Notes: generated by a model not told the origin, from the letters alone. A DNA stretch of 64,000 nucleotides from an uncultured Lachnospiraceae bacterium (GCA_949471785.1 CASWRE010000006.1:30100-94099), one strand, 5' to 3'. Positions 53,720 to 63,716 are shown, counted from the stretch's first letter. Program-made: numbers and translations.

Positions 53720-54895
53720 CTAAATTCTTGCCACGCCGCTCTCTCTTGCGGCTTTTGACACGGCCTCCGCGACGGCTTTGCCCACTCTTGCGTCAAAAGC
53801 CTTGGGAATAATATAGTCCTCGCTCAGCTCTTCGTCAGAAATGAGATCGGCCAACGCCCCGGCAGCGGCTATTTTCATCTCTTCATTAATATCGCTGGCA
53901 CGGACGTCGAAAGTTCCGCGGAATACGCCCGGAAAAGCCAGCACATTATTGATCTGATTCGGATAATCACTTCTCCCCGTGGCAATTACTTTCGCGCCGC
54001 CGGCTTTTGCTTCATCCGGGAAAATTTCCGGCGTGGGGTTTGCACAGGCGAAGATAATGGCGTCTTTATTCATGGTCTGAACCATTTCCCTTGTAACCTG
54101 TCCGGGTGCGGACACTCCGATAAAGATATCGGCGCCCACAAGCATTTCCGCCAGGGTTCCCTGCTTTTTCTCCAGATTGGTCGTCTGAGCCATTTCTTCC
54201 TTAATCCAGTTCATGCCTTTGTCGCGTCCCTGATAGATAGCGCCGGAACGATCGCACATGGTAATATGCCGGAAACCGGAAGAAAGCAGCAATTTTACAA
54301 TGGAGACCGCCGCCGCTCCTGCGCCGGACGTTACTACCTTTACGTCTTCTTTTTTCTTATCAACCACTTTTAAGGCGTTGATCAATCCGGCCAGCGTAAT
54401 AATCGCCGTACCATGCTGATCGTCATGAAAAATGGGAATATCACATTTCTCTTTTAATTTGCGCTCAATCTCAAAGCAGCGGGGAGCGGAAATATCCTCC
54501 AGGTTTATGCCGCCGAAAGATCCAGAAAGCAGGTAAATCGTGTTTACGATCTCATCCACATCCTTTGATTTAATACAAAGCGGAAAAGCATCCACATCCC
54601 CGAAAGATTTGAACAGGACACATTTCCCTTCCATTACGGGCATGCCGGCTTCCGGCCCGATATCGCCAAGGCCCAGTACGGCGCTTCCGTCCGTCACTAC
54701 CGCGCACATATTATGGCGTCTGGTCAGTTCATAGCTTTTCTCAATATCTTTCTGAATTTCCAGGCAGGTCTGCGCAACGCCCGGCGTATAGGCCAGAGAC
54801 AGGTCGTCTTTGGAAGCGACCGGCACGCGGGACACTACTTCAATCTTCCCCGCCCACTCCCCATGGAGCCTTAATGATTCTTTTGCGTAATCCAT
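53720..54895 (-). CDS. NAD(P)-dependent malic enzyme (oxaloacetate-decarboxylating)
   Basis: Converts malate to pyruvate and CO2 with reduction of NAD(P). The 391 residues are of the short bacterial type. Seen: YTPGVAQTCLEI (Tyr catalytic), KSKDVDEIVNTIYLLSGSFGGINLEDISAPRCFEIE (metal ligands E, D) and IPIFHDDQHGTAIITLAGL, with the nucleotide fold VVTSGAGAAAVSIVKLL and FACANPTPEIFPDEA. ATG at 54895 lies 5 nt after GGAGGG. It follows the Ldh_2 dehydrogenase by 10 bp, so the two may act in sequence on a hydroxy-dicarboxylate. Confidence 0.95.
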   Translation of the reverse strand: MDYAKESLRLHGEWAGKIEVVSRVPVASKDDLSLAYTPGVAQTCLEIQKDIEKSYELTRRHNMCAVVTDGSAVLGLGDIGPEAGMPVMEGKCVLFKSFGDVDAFPLCIKSKDVDEIVNTIYLLSGSFGGINLEDISAPRCFEIERKLKEKCDIPIFHDDQHGTAIITLAGLINALKVVDKKKEDVKVVTSGAGAAAVSIVKLLLSSGFRHITMCDRSGAIYQGRDKGMNWIKEEMAQTTNLEKKQGTLAEMLVGADIFIGVSAPGQVTREMVQTMNKDAIIFACANPTPEIFPDEAKAGGAKVIATGRSDYPNQINNVLAFPGVFRGTFDVRASDINEEMKIAAAGALADLISDEELSEDYIIPKAFDARVGKAVAEAVSKAARESGVARI

Positions 54896-54905
54896 ATGAT
54901 CCCTC

Positions 54906-56024
54906 CTACTTTTCAAACGGGAACCGGAACTGTGTCAGGTCCAGTTCATCCCGAAGCTGTATAAATTCCTTCTGCACCGCTTCCGTCATGGGAACGCCTT
55001 TATCCTTTCGGTACATCCATACGTCGTACTCTTTTTCTCCCGCCGTATAGATCCGTTCCTGGCCGGGCGCTTTCGCCGAACCGCGCAAATCCCTCAAAAT
55101 ATCGCCGCAGGTTTTCTTAAATGCCTCTGCGCCCATAAACGCCTCCGTATCAATCGCCATAAAGAAATGCCCCAGATGATACGGCCGGATCTGCCCGTTT
55201 TCGTCTTTGCCGTCCAATGCGCGCAAAAACATGCCGGACTGCAACGCGGCGGAAAGGATTTCCACCACCGTCGCATAGCCGTACCCTTTATAGCCGGCAA
55301 ACAATTCACCGATACCGCCCAAAGGCGCCAGCGCCGCTTTCTGGCTGCGGATGTCTTTCAGAATCTGCCTGCTGTCTGTCATTTCCTTACCGTCGCGGCC
55401 GATCACCATACCGGCCGGCGTATCGTGGCCGATGCGGGCATAATACTCAATCTTTCCGTTTTGAATGATCGAAGTGGCACAGTCCAGCATAAACGGAAAC
55501 GGCTCATCCGTAGGCATACCGAACGTCAATGGATTCGTTCCCAGCATATTCTCCACGCCAAAGGTGGGGGCGATGGAGGGGCGCGCATTCGTACCGGTAA
55601 TACCGATCATATCCTCCTTCGTGGCCATGCCTGCCCAATACCCGGCAATCCCATAGTGGGAAGAATTTCTGACCGCCACCATGCCCATACCGTATTTACG
55701 CGCTTTTTCGATACACAGATCCATGGCCTTTTTGCTGGCCACCATACCCATACCATCATTGGCGTCCAGCACGGCCGTGGTAGGCGTTTCTTTTAAAACA
55801 TCAATTTTGGTAACCGGATTCAGAATCCCCGCTTTAATCCGGTCCACATAGATGGGTTTGAAACGATTACAGCCATGGCTCTCGATTCCGCGGCGATCGC
55901 TCTCCAGCAATACATCCGAGCAAAGCCTTGCCTCATCCTCCGGAAGTCCCAGCTTTACGAAAGCCGCGGTCATAAAATCATCCACTAATTCCCATGGTAC
56001 AAATGGCCTTGTTTCCTTTTGCAT
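54906..56024 (-). CDS. Ldh_2-family NAD(P)-dependent 2-hydroxyacid dehydrogenase (malate/L-lactate/ureidoglycolate type)
   Basis: This family oxidises malate, sulfolactate, ureidoglycolate or similar acids and is unrelated to classical lactate dehydrogenase. The 372 residues contain the catalytic-His motif RRGIESHGCNRF, MVAVRNSSHYGIAGYWA, TGTNARPSIAPTFG, the cofactor loop LGTNPLTFGMPTDEPFPFMLDCATS and GIGELFAGYKGYGYATVVE. Substrate cannot be read from sequence. It is the first gene of the operon Ldh_2-malic enzyme-MFS-isomerase and follows a leader with an intrinsic terminator. Confidence 0.9.
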   Translation of the reverse strand: MQKETRPFVPWELVDDFMTAAFVKLGLPEDEARLCSDVLLESDRRGIESHGCNRFKPIYVDRIKAGILNPVTKIDVLKETPTTAVLDANDGMGMVASKKAMDLCIEKARKYGMGMVAVRNSSHYGIAGYWAGMATKEDMIGITGTNARPSIAPTFGVENMLGTNPLTFGMPTDEPFPFMLDCATSIIQNGKIEYYARIGHDTPAGMVIGRDGKEMTDSRQILKDIRSQKAALAPLGGIGELFAGYKGYGYATVVEILSAALQSGMFLRALDGKDENGQIRPYHLGHFFMAIDTEAFMGAEAFKKTCGDILRDLRGSAKAPGQERIYTAGEKEYDVWMYRKDKGVPMTEAVQKEFIQLRDELDLTQFRFPFEK

Positions 56025-56046
56025 ATTTTACCTCCTGCCCGTGTCC

Positions 56047-56097
56047 TTAAGCAAAAAAATGCGATGTAAATAAAACACTTTCGTGTCTTTACATCGC
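56047..56097 (-). terminator. Leader terminator (attenuator) before the Ldh_2/malic enzyme operon
   Basis: On the minus strand the stem ATGCGATGTAAA/TTTACATCGCAT encloses a small hairpin (ACACGAAAGTGT) and is followed by seven T, about 23 bp before the dehydrogenase start codon. With the promoter at 56137-56165 this means transcripts end early unless something prevents it. The neighbouring glpP gene encodes an antiterminator; whether it acts here is inference. Confidence 0.8.
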
Positions 56098-56136
56098 ATC
56101 TCTTTTACTCACGCTTCTCACAATTAAGTTATATTT

Positions 56137-56165
56137 ACTATAACACCGCAAAAAAATATTGTCAA
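56137..56165 (-). promoter_or_regulatory. Sigma-A-type promoter of the Ldh_2/malic enzyme operon
   Basis: On the minus strand: TTGACA (56160-56165), 17-nt spacer, TATAGT (56137-56142). It gives a leader of about 100 nt that contains the terminator at 56047-56097. It lies back to back with the glpP promoter, whose -35 box starts 35 bp away. Confidence 0.85.
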
Positions 56166-56200
56166 GTTTTCCAACAAAAATATTTTCCGCAAAAAAGTTC

Positions 56201-56229
56201 TTGTCATTTTTGCCTAATTGTGTTATGGT
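56201..56229 (+). promoter_or_regulatory. Probable promoter of glpP-glpK
   Basis: TTGTCA (56201-56206), 17-nt spacer, TATGGT (56224-56229). Transcripts would begin near 56236 and run through the glp leader terminator at 56268-56312. Confidence 0.75.
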
Positions 56230-56267
56230 TAAATCAACGCTAAACAAAAATGTGCCTAGAGATTTGG

Positions 56268-56312
56268 AGCAGGGTTTTATACGATCAACATCGTGTAGGA
56301 TTCTGCTTTTTT
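56268..56312 (+). terminator. Glycerol-type leader terminator upstream of glpP, probable GlpP target
   Basis: An 18-bp stem with several G-U pairs (56268-56285 with 56290-56307), loop CAAC, followed by TTTTT. It lies in the 5' leader of glpP. GlpP with glycerol-3-phosphate is known to prevent termination at such leaders in Bacillus, so this is a likely autoregulated attenuator. Confidence 0.8.
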
Positions 56313-56403
56313 CAGCCAAACGCTTTGCCCCAGGCGGTGTAACGACGGTTTTTCTGTTGTTTTCGCCCGGTATATGGTACGCAGATCAGACGGAGGAAAG
56401 CCT

Positions 56404-56973
56404 GTGAAAGAAAATTTTTTCAAATTAATGGAGGCAAATCCGGTCTTTGCCTCCATTAAAAACGAGGAAGGTCTGGAGACCTGCAGAACAAGCAAAGAAA
56501 TAACCGTTGTTTTGATTCTTTACGGCGATATCTGCCATATCGGCCAGATCGTAGAAACAATAAAAGACGCCGGAAAAATTGCCATCGTACATATGGACTT
56601 AATTGAAGGATTGGGCGGAAAAGAGACCACGGTAGATTTTATAAAAGAGCATACGGCAGCGGACGGTATTATCTCTACAAGACCCGCGCTGGTAAAGCGG
56701 GGAAAAGAACTGGGCCTTTATGCGATTCTCCGTATTTTTATGCTGGATTCCAGGGCTTTCGAAAATATACAAAAGCAATTAAATTTCGTGAAACCGGATG
56801 CGCTGGAAATTCTTCCGGGACTGATACCGAAGATCATCCGGCGCGTCAGTAAAATGACGAAGATTCCGATCATTGCGGGAGGACTCATCTCCGAAAAAGA
56901 GGATGTGGTAGCCGCACTTTCCGCCGGAGCGATCTCGGTTTCCACAACCAATGTAAATGTATGGAAAATGTAG
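56404..56973 (+). CDS. glpP: Glycerol uptake operon antiterminator GlpP
   Basis: RNA-binding antiterminator that responds to glycerol-3-phosphate. The 189 residues match the family: FFKLMEANPVFASIKNEEGL, VLILYGDICHIGQIVETIKDAGK, VHMDLIEGLGGKETTVDFI, DGIISTRPALVKRGKELGL and KPDALEILPGLIPKII. IPIIAGGLISEKEDVVAALSAGAISVSTT has the phosphate-binding look of a TIM barrel. The start is GTG at 56404-56406 with GGAGG 7 nt upstream; an ATG ten codons earlier has no site. glpK follows 62 bp on. Confidence 0.94.
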   Translation: MKENFFKLMEANPVFASIKNEEGLETCRTSKEITVVLILYGDICHIGQIVETIKDAGKIAIVHMDLIEGLGGKETTVDFIKEHTAADGIISTRPALVKRGKELGLYAILRIFMLDSRAFENIQKQLNFVKPDALEILPGLIPKIIRRVSKMTKIPIIAGGLISEKEDVVAALSAGAISVSTTNVNVWKM

Positions 56974-57014
56974 TGAACGGTTGGTTGATCGCCTTCACAG
57001 CTGCATTATTTTAA

Positions 57015-58544
<1,530 letters not shown>

Positions 58545-58665
58545 CGGAAATTGGCGGGGCAAAAACGGCTGAATCAGACATCCCTGAAAATTTGGCTTTG
58601 TTTTTGCCTCTGCCGCCATACCGGATATCAGCGAAAGCAACGCCAGCGCAAGGAGAATTATTATC
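58545..58665 (-). pseudogene. Possible relic of a secreted protein: ribosome site plus signal-peptide-like codons with a frameshift
   Basis: Just past the stop of the nuclease gene, the minus strand has AAGGAGGAAA-ATG, but that frame stops after two codons. One frame over, the same stretch encodes ARIIILLALALLSLISGMAA, a clean signal-peptide core with AEA behind it, and about 25 further residues before it meets glpK antisense. A one-base loss near the ATG would explain it. On the plus strand this 146-bp gap also contains hairpin GGCAAAAAC/GTTTTTGCC (58558-58566 with 58600-58608). This is a weak call. Confidence 0.35.
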
Positions 58666-58690
58666 CTTGCATTTTCCTCCTTATCCGGTT

Positions 58691-59575
58691 TTACTTTTCT
58701 TTAATTACCCAGATCAAAGGGCGAAGCACTTTAAAATATTTCTGCGGAGGCTTATTGCCAAACCTCTTGTCAAAATCTGCCCGGATTGCCTTTATATTCT
58801 TCCGGTTATGCGACCGGATAATCTTGTACGCCTCCTCTGCCCTTGTCACGTCCAGATTATGTATGCCCAATATCATAGCGACCAGATTTACCCAGCGCTC
58901 ATGTTCATCCTGAATGTAATATTTTGACAGTTTCTCTTTCCATTCTGTGTCATCCCTGATTTTCAGATACCAGTTCCTCCCATTCTTTTGCCCCAAAACG
59001 GCAATAAGAGTTTGATACCATCCTCCCAAATCAGTAACCGGTACAGATTTGGCTATCTCCACCACATACTGATCCTCTGTCAATTTTTTCTGCCCGGATT
59101 TTTCCAAAGTACAGGCACTTTCCACGACTGCCTTTGCCGAAGTCTGAACGAATGTCACCTGCTTTTTCTCTTTTTGTTCTTTTTTCTTCTTTCCCTTCTT
59201 CTTTTTCACTTTTTTACCACTTTCAACGGAAAAACCCTTCCGGCAGACCGCCATCCCTCGGCTTTGCCAAAAATCTATGGCAGCCTGGTAATCCCGGTCA
59301 TTTGAGTAAATATAAAACGTAGATCGGGGATGTTTCGCAATAAGATATGACAGTACCCCCATCAACTGGTAATCCAGCGCATTATTTCCGGCTGTACATT
59401 CCAGCCAGACCATCCGGGGGTTATGTACCTGTTTAGTCAGATATTCAGATAAATGTTTAGAATGATATTCTGTATAAAATGTGATAATCCTGTCCTTCTT
59501 CTTTATCTTATGCAACAGGTCAAGCCACCTGTCGCCAACATTCTCCGTATCAACTAAATAATATTTTCTTTTCAA
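58691..59575 (-). CDS. NYN/PIN-like nuclease-domain protein with a lysine-rich linker
   Basis: NYN domains are PIN-fold ribonucleases that use three or four acidic residues. Here they appear as YLVDTENVGD (residues 5-14), NNALDYQLMGVLSYL and IYSNDRDYQAAIDFW, in the correct order within the first 125 residues. A strongly basic linker (KKVKKKKGKKKKEQKEKK, about 120-140) follows. A C-terminal helical domain of about 130 residues (VEIAKSVPVTDLGGWYQTLIAVLG to the end) is possibly RNA- or protein-binding. The start is TTG at 59575, 8 nt after GGGAGG; an in-frame ATG 11 codons earlier is the alternative. It stands alone. Confidence 0.75.
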   Translation of the reverse strand: MKRKYYLVDTENVGDRWLDLLHKIKKKDRIITFYTEYHSKHLSEYLTKQVHNPRMVWLECTAGNNALDYQLMGVLSYLIAKHPRSTFYIYSNDRDYQAAIDFWQSRGMAVCRKGFSVESGKKVKKKKGKKKKEQKEKKQVTFVQTSAKAVVESACTLEKSGQKKLTEDQYVVEIAKSVPVTDLGGWYQTLIAVLGQKNGRNWYLKIRDDTEWKEKLSKYYIQDEHERWVNLVAMILGIHNLDVTRAEEAYKIIRSHNRKNIKAIRADFDKRFGNKPPQKYFKVLRPLIWVIKEK

Positions 59576-59799
59576 AATCCTTTCCTCCCTCTTCTTCTGA
59601 AATATCATAACATTAGTATTAGAAATAAAACCATGTATGTTCTATATAAAAACTCTGTCAGCGCAGCTCCCCGTAGCAATTGCTTTGTACTTCCACTTCG
59701 ATTATGGTACTCTCCCTTGAAGTTTAACAGATAACTGCTGAGATTAACACATATTTGATATAAAGAAACGCCTGATGCGAAATCCATCTCAGCTATACA

Positions 59800-60702
59800 T
59801 CAATGTCTATTCATGTTTCGATTTCTATATTCCCGCGGCGTACAACCATAGAAACGTTTAAATATTTTAGCAAAATTGCTTGGGCTGTCAAAGCCGCACA
59901 GCGTGGCAATTTCCGATATACTGTCTGCCGGATTTCTAATCAGCATTTCAGCCCCCTGCATAATCCGATATTTTAACAAATATTGGATGGGGGAAAGCTG
60001 GATTGTTTTCTTGAAACAGCGCAGACTTTCTCTTTCGCTGATATCGGCAGCGCTTGAAATTTCCGACAACGATATATCATTGGCAAAATTTTTGTGAATA
60101 TAGGCAATCATTTTTCGGATACGAAGATTGTCCTGATTCAGAGGAGCGCTTTGCCTATCCGTCTGAGAATGAAATTCCCCATACAGAAAAAGACAGATAC
60201 GGGATAATTTTTCCCGCACGATAAATTCATACCCGTAACTATCTTGTGCAAGGGCTTCAAACGCATGGCGAAACCAGTCCGCTACGTTTTCGTTGTTACC
60301 TGCTTTTATAAAGTAATGAGAAAAGTGATTACAGGTTACCAGCGGCTGCATATATTTTTTTGCAAATACTAAATCCTCACTTCCGGTAATAAGTGTCGGG
60401 CTGAAAACAAGGGAACGCAGTTTGCATTCCGTGACCGCCACCGCATAATGAAGAATATTGGCATTGATAACCAGACAGTCCCCTTTTTCCAGAAAAAAAT
60501 CATTTGACGGTATTTTTACTCTCATCTGTCCGCCTTCTATATACATAATTTCCATTTCCTCATGCCAGTGCCACGGAATAACGTCTTCCTGCCTGTCCGT
60601 ATAGTAAGAAGAATATCCGGCACAGGGAAATTCCAAGCTTCCGTGCGGCTGAAGCTCTTTTGATGCTTTATTCAGGTTTAATCCACATTCCCGTAGCGCC
60701 AT
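59800..60702 (-). CDS. AraC-family transcriptional regulator with cupin sensor domain
   Basis: 300 residues. The N-terminal cupin half (about 30-130) has WHWHEEMEIMYIEGGQMRVKI and KGDCLVINANILHYAV. The C-terminal AraC DNA-binding domain (about 200-298) contains ISLSEISSAADISERESLRCF and ISEIATLCGFDSPSNFAKIFKRFYGCTPREYR. It is divergent from an MFS transporter gene, and the two promoters overlap, so it very likely controls that transporter and itself. The ligand is unknown. Confidence 0.92.
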   Translation of the reverse strand: MALRECGLNLNKASKELQPHGSLEFPCAGYSSYYTDRQEDVIPWHWHEEMEIMYIEGGQMRVKIPSNDFFLEKGDCLVINANILHYAVAVTECKLRSLVFSPTLITGSEDLVFAKKYMQPLVTCNHFSHYFIKAGNNENVADWFRHAFEALAQDSYGYEFIVREKLSRICLFLYGEFHSQTDRQSAPLNQDNLRIRKMIAYIHKNFANDISLSEISSAADISERESLRCFKKTIQLSPIQYLLKYRIMQGAEMLIRNPADSISEIATLCGFDSPSNFAKIFKRFYGCTPREYRNRNMNRH

Positions 60703-60737
60703 ATTTTCCCCTTCTTCCTGTTTGGCGTTTTTTTTAT

Positions 60738-60786
60738 ATTATACGTCCGAAAACATATTGTATCAAGCGCCGTTTGACGGTATTCT
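60738..60786. promoter_or_regulatory. Overlapping divergent promoters of the AraC regulator and the MFS transporter
   Basis: Minus strand (regulator): TTGATA (60761-60766), 17 nt, TATAAT (60738-60743). Plus strand (transporter): TTGTAT (60758-60763), 17 nt, TATTCT (60781-60786). The two -35 boxes share bases, so polymerase binding in one direction should exclude the other. Confidence 0.65.
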
Positions 60787-60819
60787 TTTGATAAACACAA
60801 GACACAGGAGGACGATCAA

Positions 60820-61992
60820 ATGATTCAGCTATTGTTGCTTATTATTTATCTTGCTTTTATCAGTCTGGGACTTCCGGATTCTCTGCTGGGTTCCGCGTGG
60901 CCGGCCATGTATCAGGAATTTTCCGTACCTGTCTCCTATGCGGGCGGGATTTCTATGATTATCGCCGTAGGGACAATTGTTTCCAGCCTGCAGAGCGACC
61001 GATTGTCCCGACAATGGGGAACAGGCAAAGTTACGGCCGCCAGTGTATGCATGACCGCCGTTGCCTTGTTCGGATTTTCCGTCAGCCATTCCTACGCCGC
61101 CTTATGCTTATGGGCGATTCCCTATGGGCTTGGAGCCGGAAGCGTAGACGCTTCTTTGAATAACTATGTTGCGCTTCACTATGCAAGCAGACATATGAGC
61201 TGGCTGCACTGTATGTGGGGCGTCGGCGCTTCGCTTGGCCCATACGTCATGGGTTATGCGCTGACCGGCGGGCAAGGCTGGAATATGGGGTATCGCTATA
61301 TTGCCGTTCTTCAAATTGCACTGACCGCTATATTGATTTTCAGCCTGCCGTTATGGAAAAAACAGGGCGGCAATACTACGGAGCAGACGGACGGAAAAGA
61401 GACCACAAAACCGCTGTCTCTACGTCAGATTATACAAATACCGGGGGCAAAAGAAGTCATGATTACTTTTTTCTGCTACTGCGCGCTGGAGCAGACGACC
61501 GGTTTATGGGCAAGCAGCTATCTCGTACTGCGCCGGGGATTATCCCCAGAAACTGCCGCCGGATTTGCAAGCCTGTTTTTTATAGGTATTACAGCGGGCC
61601 GGGCTCTCAGTGGATTTCTGACACTGAAACTAAACGATACGCAGATGATACGGCTTGGGCAGGGATTTATCTTGTCTGGCATTGCGCTTTTGCTTTTGCC
61701 CTTCGGCAACACAGGCTCTTTGTCAGGGCTGATATTAATCGGATTGGGCTGCGCACCGGTTTACCCTTCCATCATACATGCCACGCCGGAACATTTTGGG
61801 GCAGATCAATCACAGGCTATGATAGGCGTACAAATGGCGTCCGCCTATGTGGGGACTTGTTTCATGCCGCCGATTTTTGGATTTATTGCCAACCATATCA
61901 GTGTTTCCCTGTTCCCGTTTTACTTACTGGCAATATTGGCTCTTATGGCAGCCATGCATGAAAAAATGCTGCCTAAAGTATCTGCAAATTGA
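60820..61992 (+). CDS. MFS transporter
   Basis: 390 residues, about twelve helices. The opening LLLIIYLAFISLGLPDSLLGSAWPAM and the block YGLGAGSVDASLNNYVALHYASRHMSWLHCMWGVGASLGPYVMGY are typical of the sugar/fucose-permease-like MFS branch (BsmA/YfkF type in Firmicutes). Substrate is unknown. AGGAGG lies 7 nt before the ATG. Control by the divergent AraC regulator is likely from the shared promoter region. Confidence 0.9.
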   Translation: MIQLLLLIIYLAFISLGLPDSLLGSAWPAMYQEFSVPVSYAGGISMIIAVGTIVSSLQSDRLSRQWGTGKVTAASVCMTAVALFGFSVSHSYAALCLWAIPYGLGAGSVDASLNNYVALHYASRHMSWLHCMWGVGASLGPYVMGYALTGGQGWNMGYRYIAVLQIALTAILIFSLPLWKKQGGNTTEQTDGKETTKPLSLRQIIQIPGAKEVMITFFCYCALEQTTGLWASSYLVLRRGLSPETAAGFASLFFIGITAGRALSGFLTLKLNDTQMIRLGQGFILSGIALLLLPFGNTGSLSGLILIGLGCAPVYPSIIHATPEHFGADQSQAMIGVQMASAYVGTCFMPPIFGFIANHISVSLFPFYLLAILALMAAMHEKMLPKVSAN

Positions 61993-62243
61993 ACCCTATT
62001 CGTAACCGGGCAGATATTCAATATCATTTTCTTTTGCATACCTTTGCAACGCACTTCCTTGATGGGTAAGCTTCTGTAAATCGCTTTCCTCTGATGTGCT
62101 TATTCTCATATAGCTATATACATTACACATAATAAAACCGCCTCTCTTTTGTAGGTGTAAACTATAGATACTTTGACGGTTTACACATCACATCACAAAA
62201 ATGATTAAAAAATTTAATAGGGAATTGTCATAAAAGAAAGCAT
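61993..62243. other. Intergenic stretch without a recognisable gene
   Basis: About 250 bp between the MFS stop and a 12-codon frame. I see no tRNA, terminator with a clear T run or conserved reading frame. Base composition becomes AT-rich here, which marks the border of the right-hand region. Confidence 0.5.
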
Positions 62244-62368
62244 ATGGTAGACTATCAGAGAGGAACAATCGAAAATAAATAAGCCTACCTTGTTACTTGG
62301 CGGTACAGGTAGGCTTATCGTCTAATCATGTGAGGTCAACCACTTTGTGGGCGGTTGTTTCCTCTTTT
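62244..62368 (+). other. Probable remains of a type I toxin-antitoxin (holin-like peptide) element with two hairpins
   Basis: A 12-codon frame (MVDYQRGTIENK, 62244-62282) ends at the base of a perfect 12-bp stem ATAAGCCTACCT/AGGTAGGCTTAT (62279-62290 with 62307-62318). A second hairpin follows, GAGG..CAACC/GGTTG..CCTC (62332-62364), with TTTT behind it. This order (short peptide, GCCTACC hairpin, GAGG-CAACC terminator) resembles TxpA/BsrG-like toxin loci of Firmicutes, in which the hairpin region overlaps an antisense RNA. Here the membrane-spanning middle of the peptide is missing, so the toxin is probably dead. Recognition is from memory of such loci and is uncertain. Confidence 0.4.
62332..62368 (+). 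terminator. Rho-independent terminator
   Basis: Two stacked stems, GAGG/CCTC and CAACC/GGTTG, with a T run at 62365-62368. It ends whatever transcript crosses the small peptide frame at 62244. Confidence 0.65.
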
Positions 62369-62505
62369 GTATCTATAATATAGCATACTCCTCGGATAAA
62401 TTCAAGAAAAATTTCCGTTAATGCAAATAGGATAGCATATTTTGTTGAAGTTCTTTTATTATTTCTCTAGCACAACAGGTCAACTTATTTCTCCTAATTT
62501 TTATC

Positions 62506-63639
62506 TTAGTTTAAAAAACGCAAAAACGCTTCGTAAAAAAGCTTTTCCTTTTTTTCTTCACTATTCTGAGGTATTCCTAAACTGTCAAGCGCCTTTTTAA
62601 CCACTGTTTTTGCTGAATACACAGTATTCCCCAAGATATCGCGTCCGCCGCCATTATAAGCGCTCACCAATGACATGGCAAACAGACTCGTAAGGCACGT
62701 AAGCTTGCCTCCTGAATCCATCCCATACCCATTTATACCACATTCTTTCTCCGCTTTATTCCAAGCTTCTTTTACTTCATCTGGAGCAGATGGTCCTAAA
62801 ATATCTAATCCATTAAATGATTTTTCTGATTTAGTGATTATTTTGTTATCTTGTTCTTTTCGCTGAATCTGTTGGAAAATATCTGCCAGCTTATGACTAC
62901 GTTCTCTCTGTTCTTTATAATATTCCTGTGACTTAACTAAGCTTGTTTCATGGATGACAGATTTCCTTTCTTCAATAGCGCGAAAATAATATTCAAACAT
63001 TTCAGCATCCTTCAGGAATTTATCCAGATAATCATTTCGTTCTGTCCCATAATCATTGGAAGAAGTTGCGGTTACCATTCCACCATATTCACTAACTTCC
63101 GGCGGAATATCCCGAATAAACTGTTTTTCAAAATCATCGCCCGATATAACATTCAAATTTACCAGTTCCACTAAAAGATTATAGTACTCTCCCTCGCTTA
63201 AGTTCTCCACATCATACCGTTCTTTCAAATCTTTAATCTGCTCATCTGTCAATTTACACGAGCCGTCAGAGTTCCAGTTTATCTTATTCTTTAATTCTAC
63301 TCCCATCAATTGAATAATCCTCAGAACATCTTCCTGATTTTTTGAGAGTTCTGTTTCCTGGTATACCTCCTTTTCATTTCCAGACTCCTGATTTCTACGA
63401 TTGGCAAAAGCAATATTTTCTAACTCTCTCTGATTTAATAAAAACATTTTATCAGCTTCATTAGTAAAAATATTTCCAGGCCCTTGAATTTCTTGTGATT
63501 TTGTGTGGTCATTTTCAGAAATACTGTTAATAGGAACCGTAAATGCATTATGTCCGGTAGCATTTGATCTGGATTGCAAATTTGTAGCGTCTTTTCGTGA
63601 ATTATATCCATAGTTTTTTTGTAAACATATTGTATTCAT
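62506..63639 (-). CDS. Hypothetical protein, 377 residues, unrecognised
   Basis: I do not recognise a family. The N-terminal 60 residues are low in hydrophobics and rich in Asn/Ser/Gln (MNTICLQKNYGYNSRKDATN), suggesting a disordered or exported-without-signal start. The middle is highly charged and helical (NRRNQESGNEKEVYQETELSKNQ; RAIEERKSVIHETSLVKSQE). The C-terminal 100 residues include a globular-looking segment (MDSGGKLTCLTSLFAMSLVSAYNGGG). No membrane helix or signal peptide is seen. An AGAAAGGAATT site precedes the ATG. AT-rich codon use differs from the housekeeping genes to the left. It lies downstream of a frameshifted small gene and a GHKL kinase fragment on the same strand. Confidence 0.75.
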   Translation of the reverse strand: MNTICLQKNYGYNSRKDATNLQSRSNATGHNAFTVPINSISENDHTKSQEIQGPGNIFTNEADKMFLLNQRELENIAFANRRNQESGNEKEVYQETELSKNQEDVLRIIQLMGVELKNKINWNSDGSCKLTDEQIKDLKERYDVENLSEGEYYNLLVELVNLNVISGDDFEKQFIRDIPPEVSEYGGMVTATSSNDYGTERNDYLDKFLKDAEMFEYYFRAIEERKSVIHETSLVKSQEYYKEQRERSHKLADIFQQIQRKEQDNKIITKSEKSFNGLDILGPSAPDEVKEAWNKAEKECGINGYGMDSGGKLTCLTSLFAMSLVSAYNGGGRDILGNTVYSAKTVVKKALDSLGIPQNSEEKKEKLFYEAFLRFLN

Positions 63640-63716
63640 AATAATTCCTTTCTAATAAAGTTTTATTCCATCCTTTCAAACTTCAATTACTCTATCGTTC
63701 ATAATTGATATTACTC

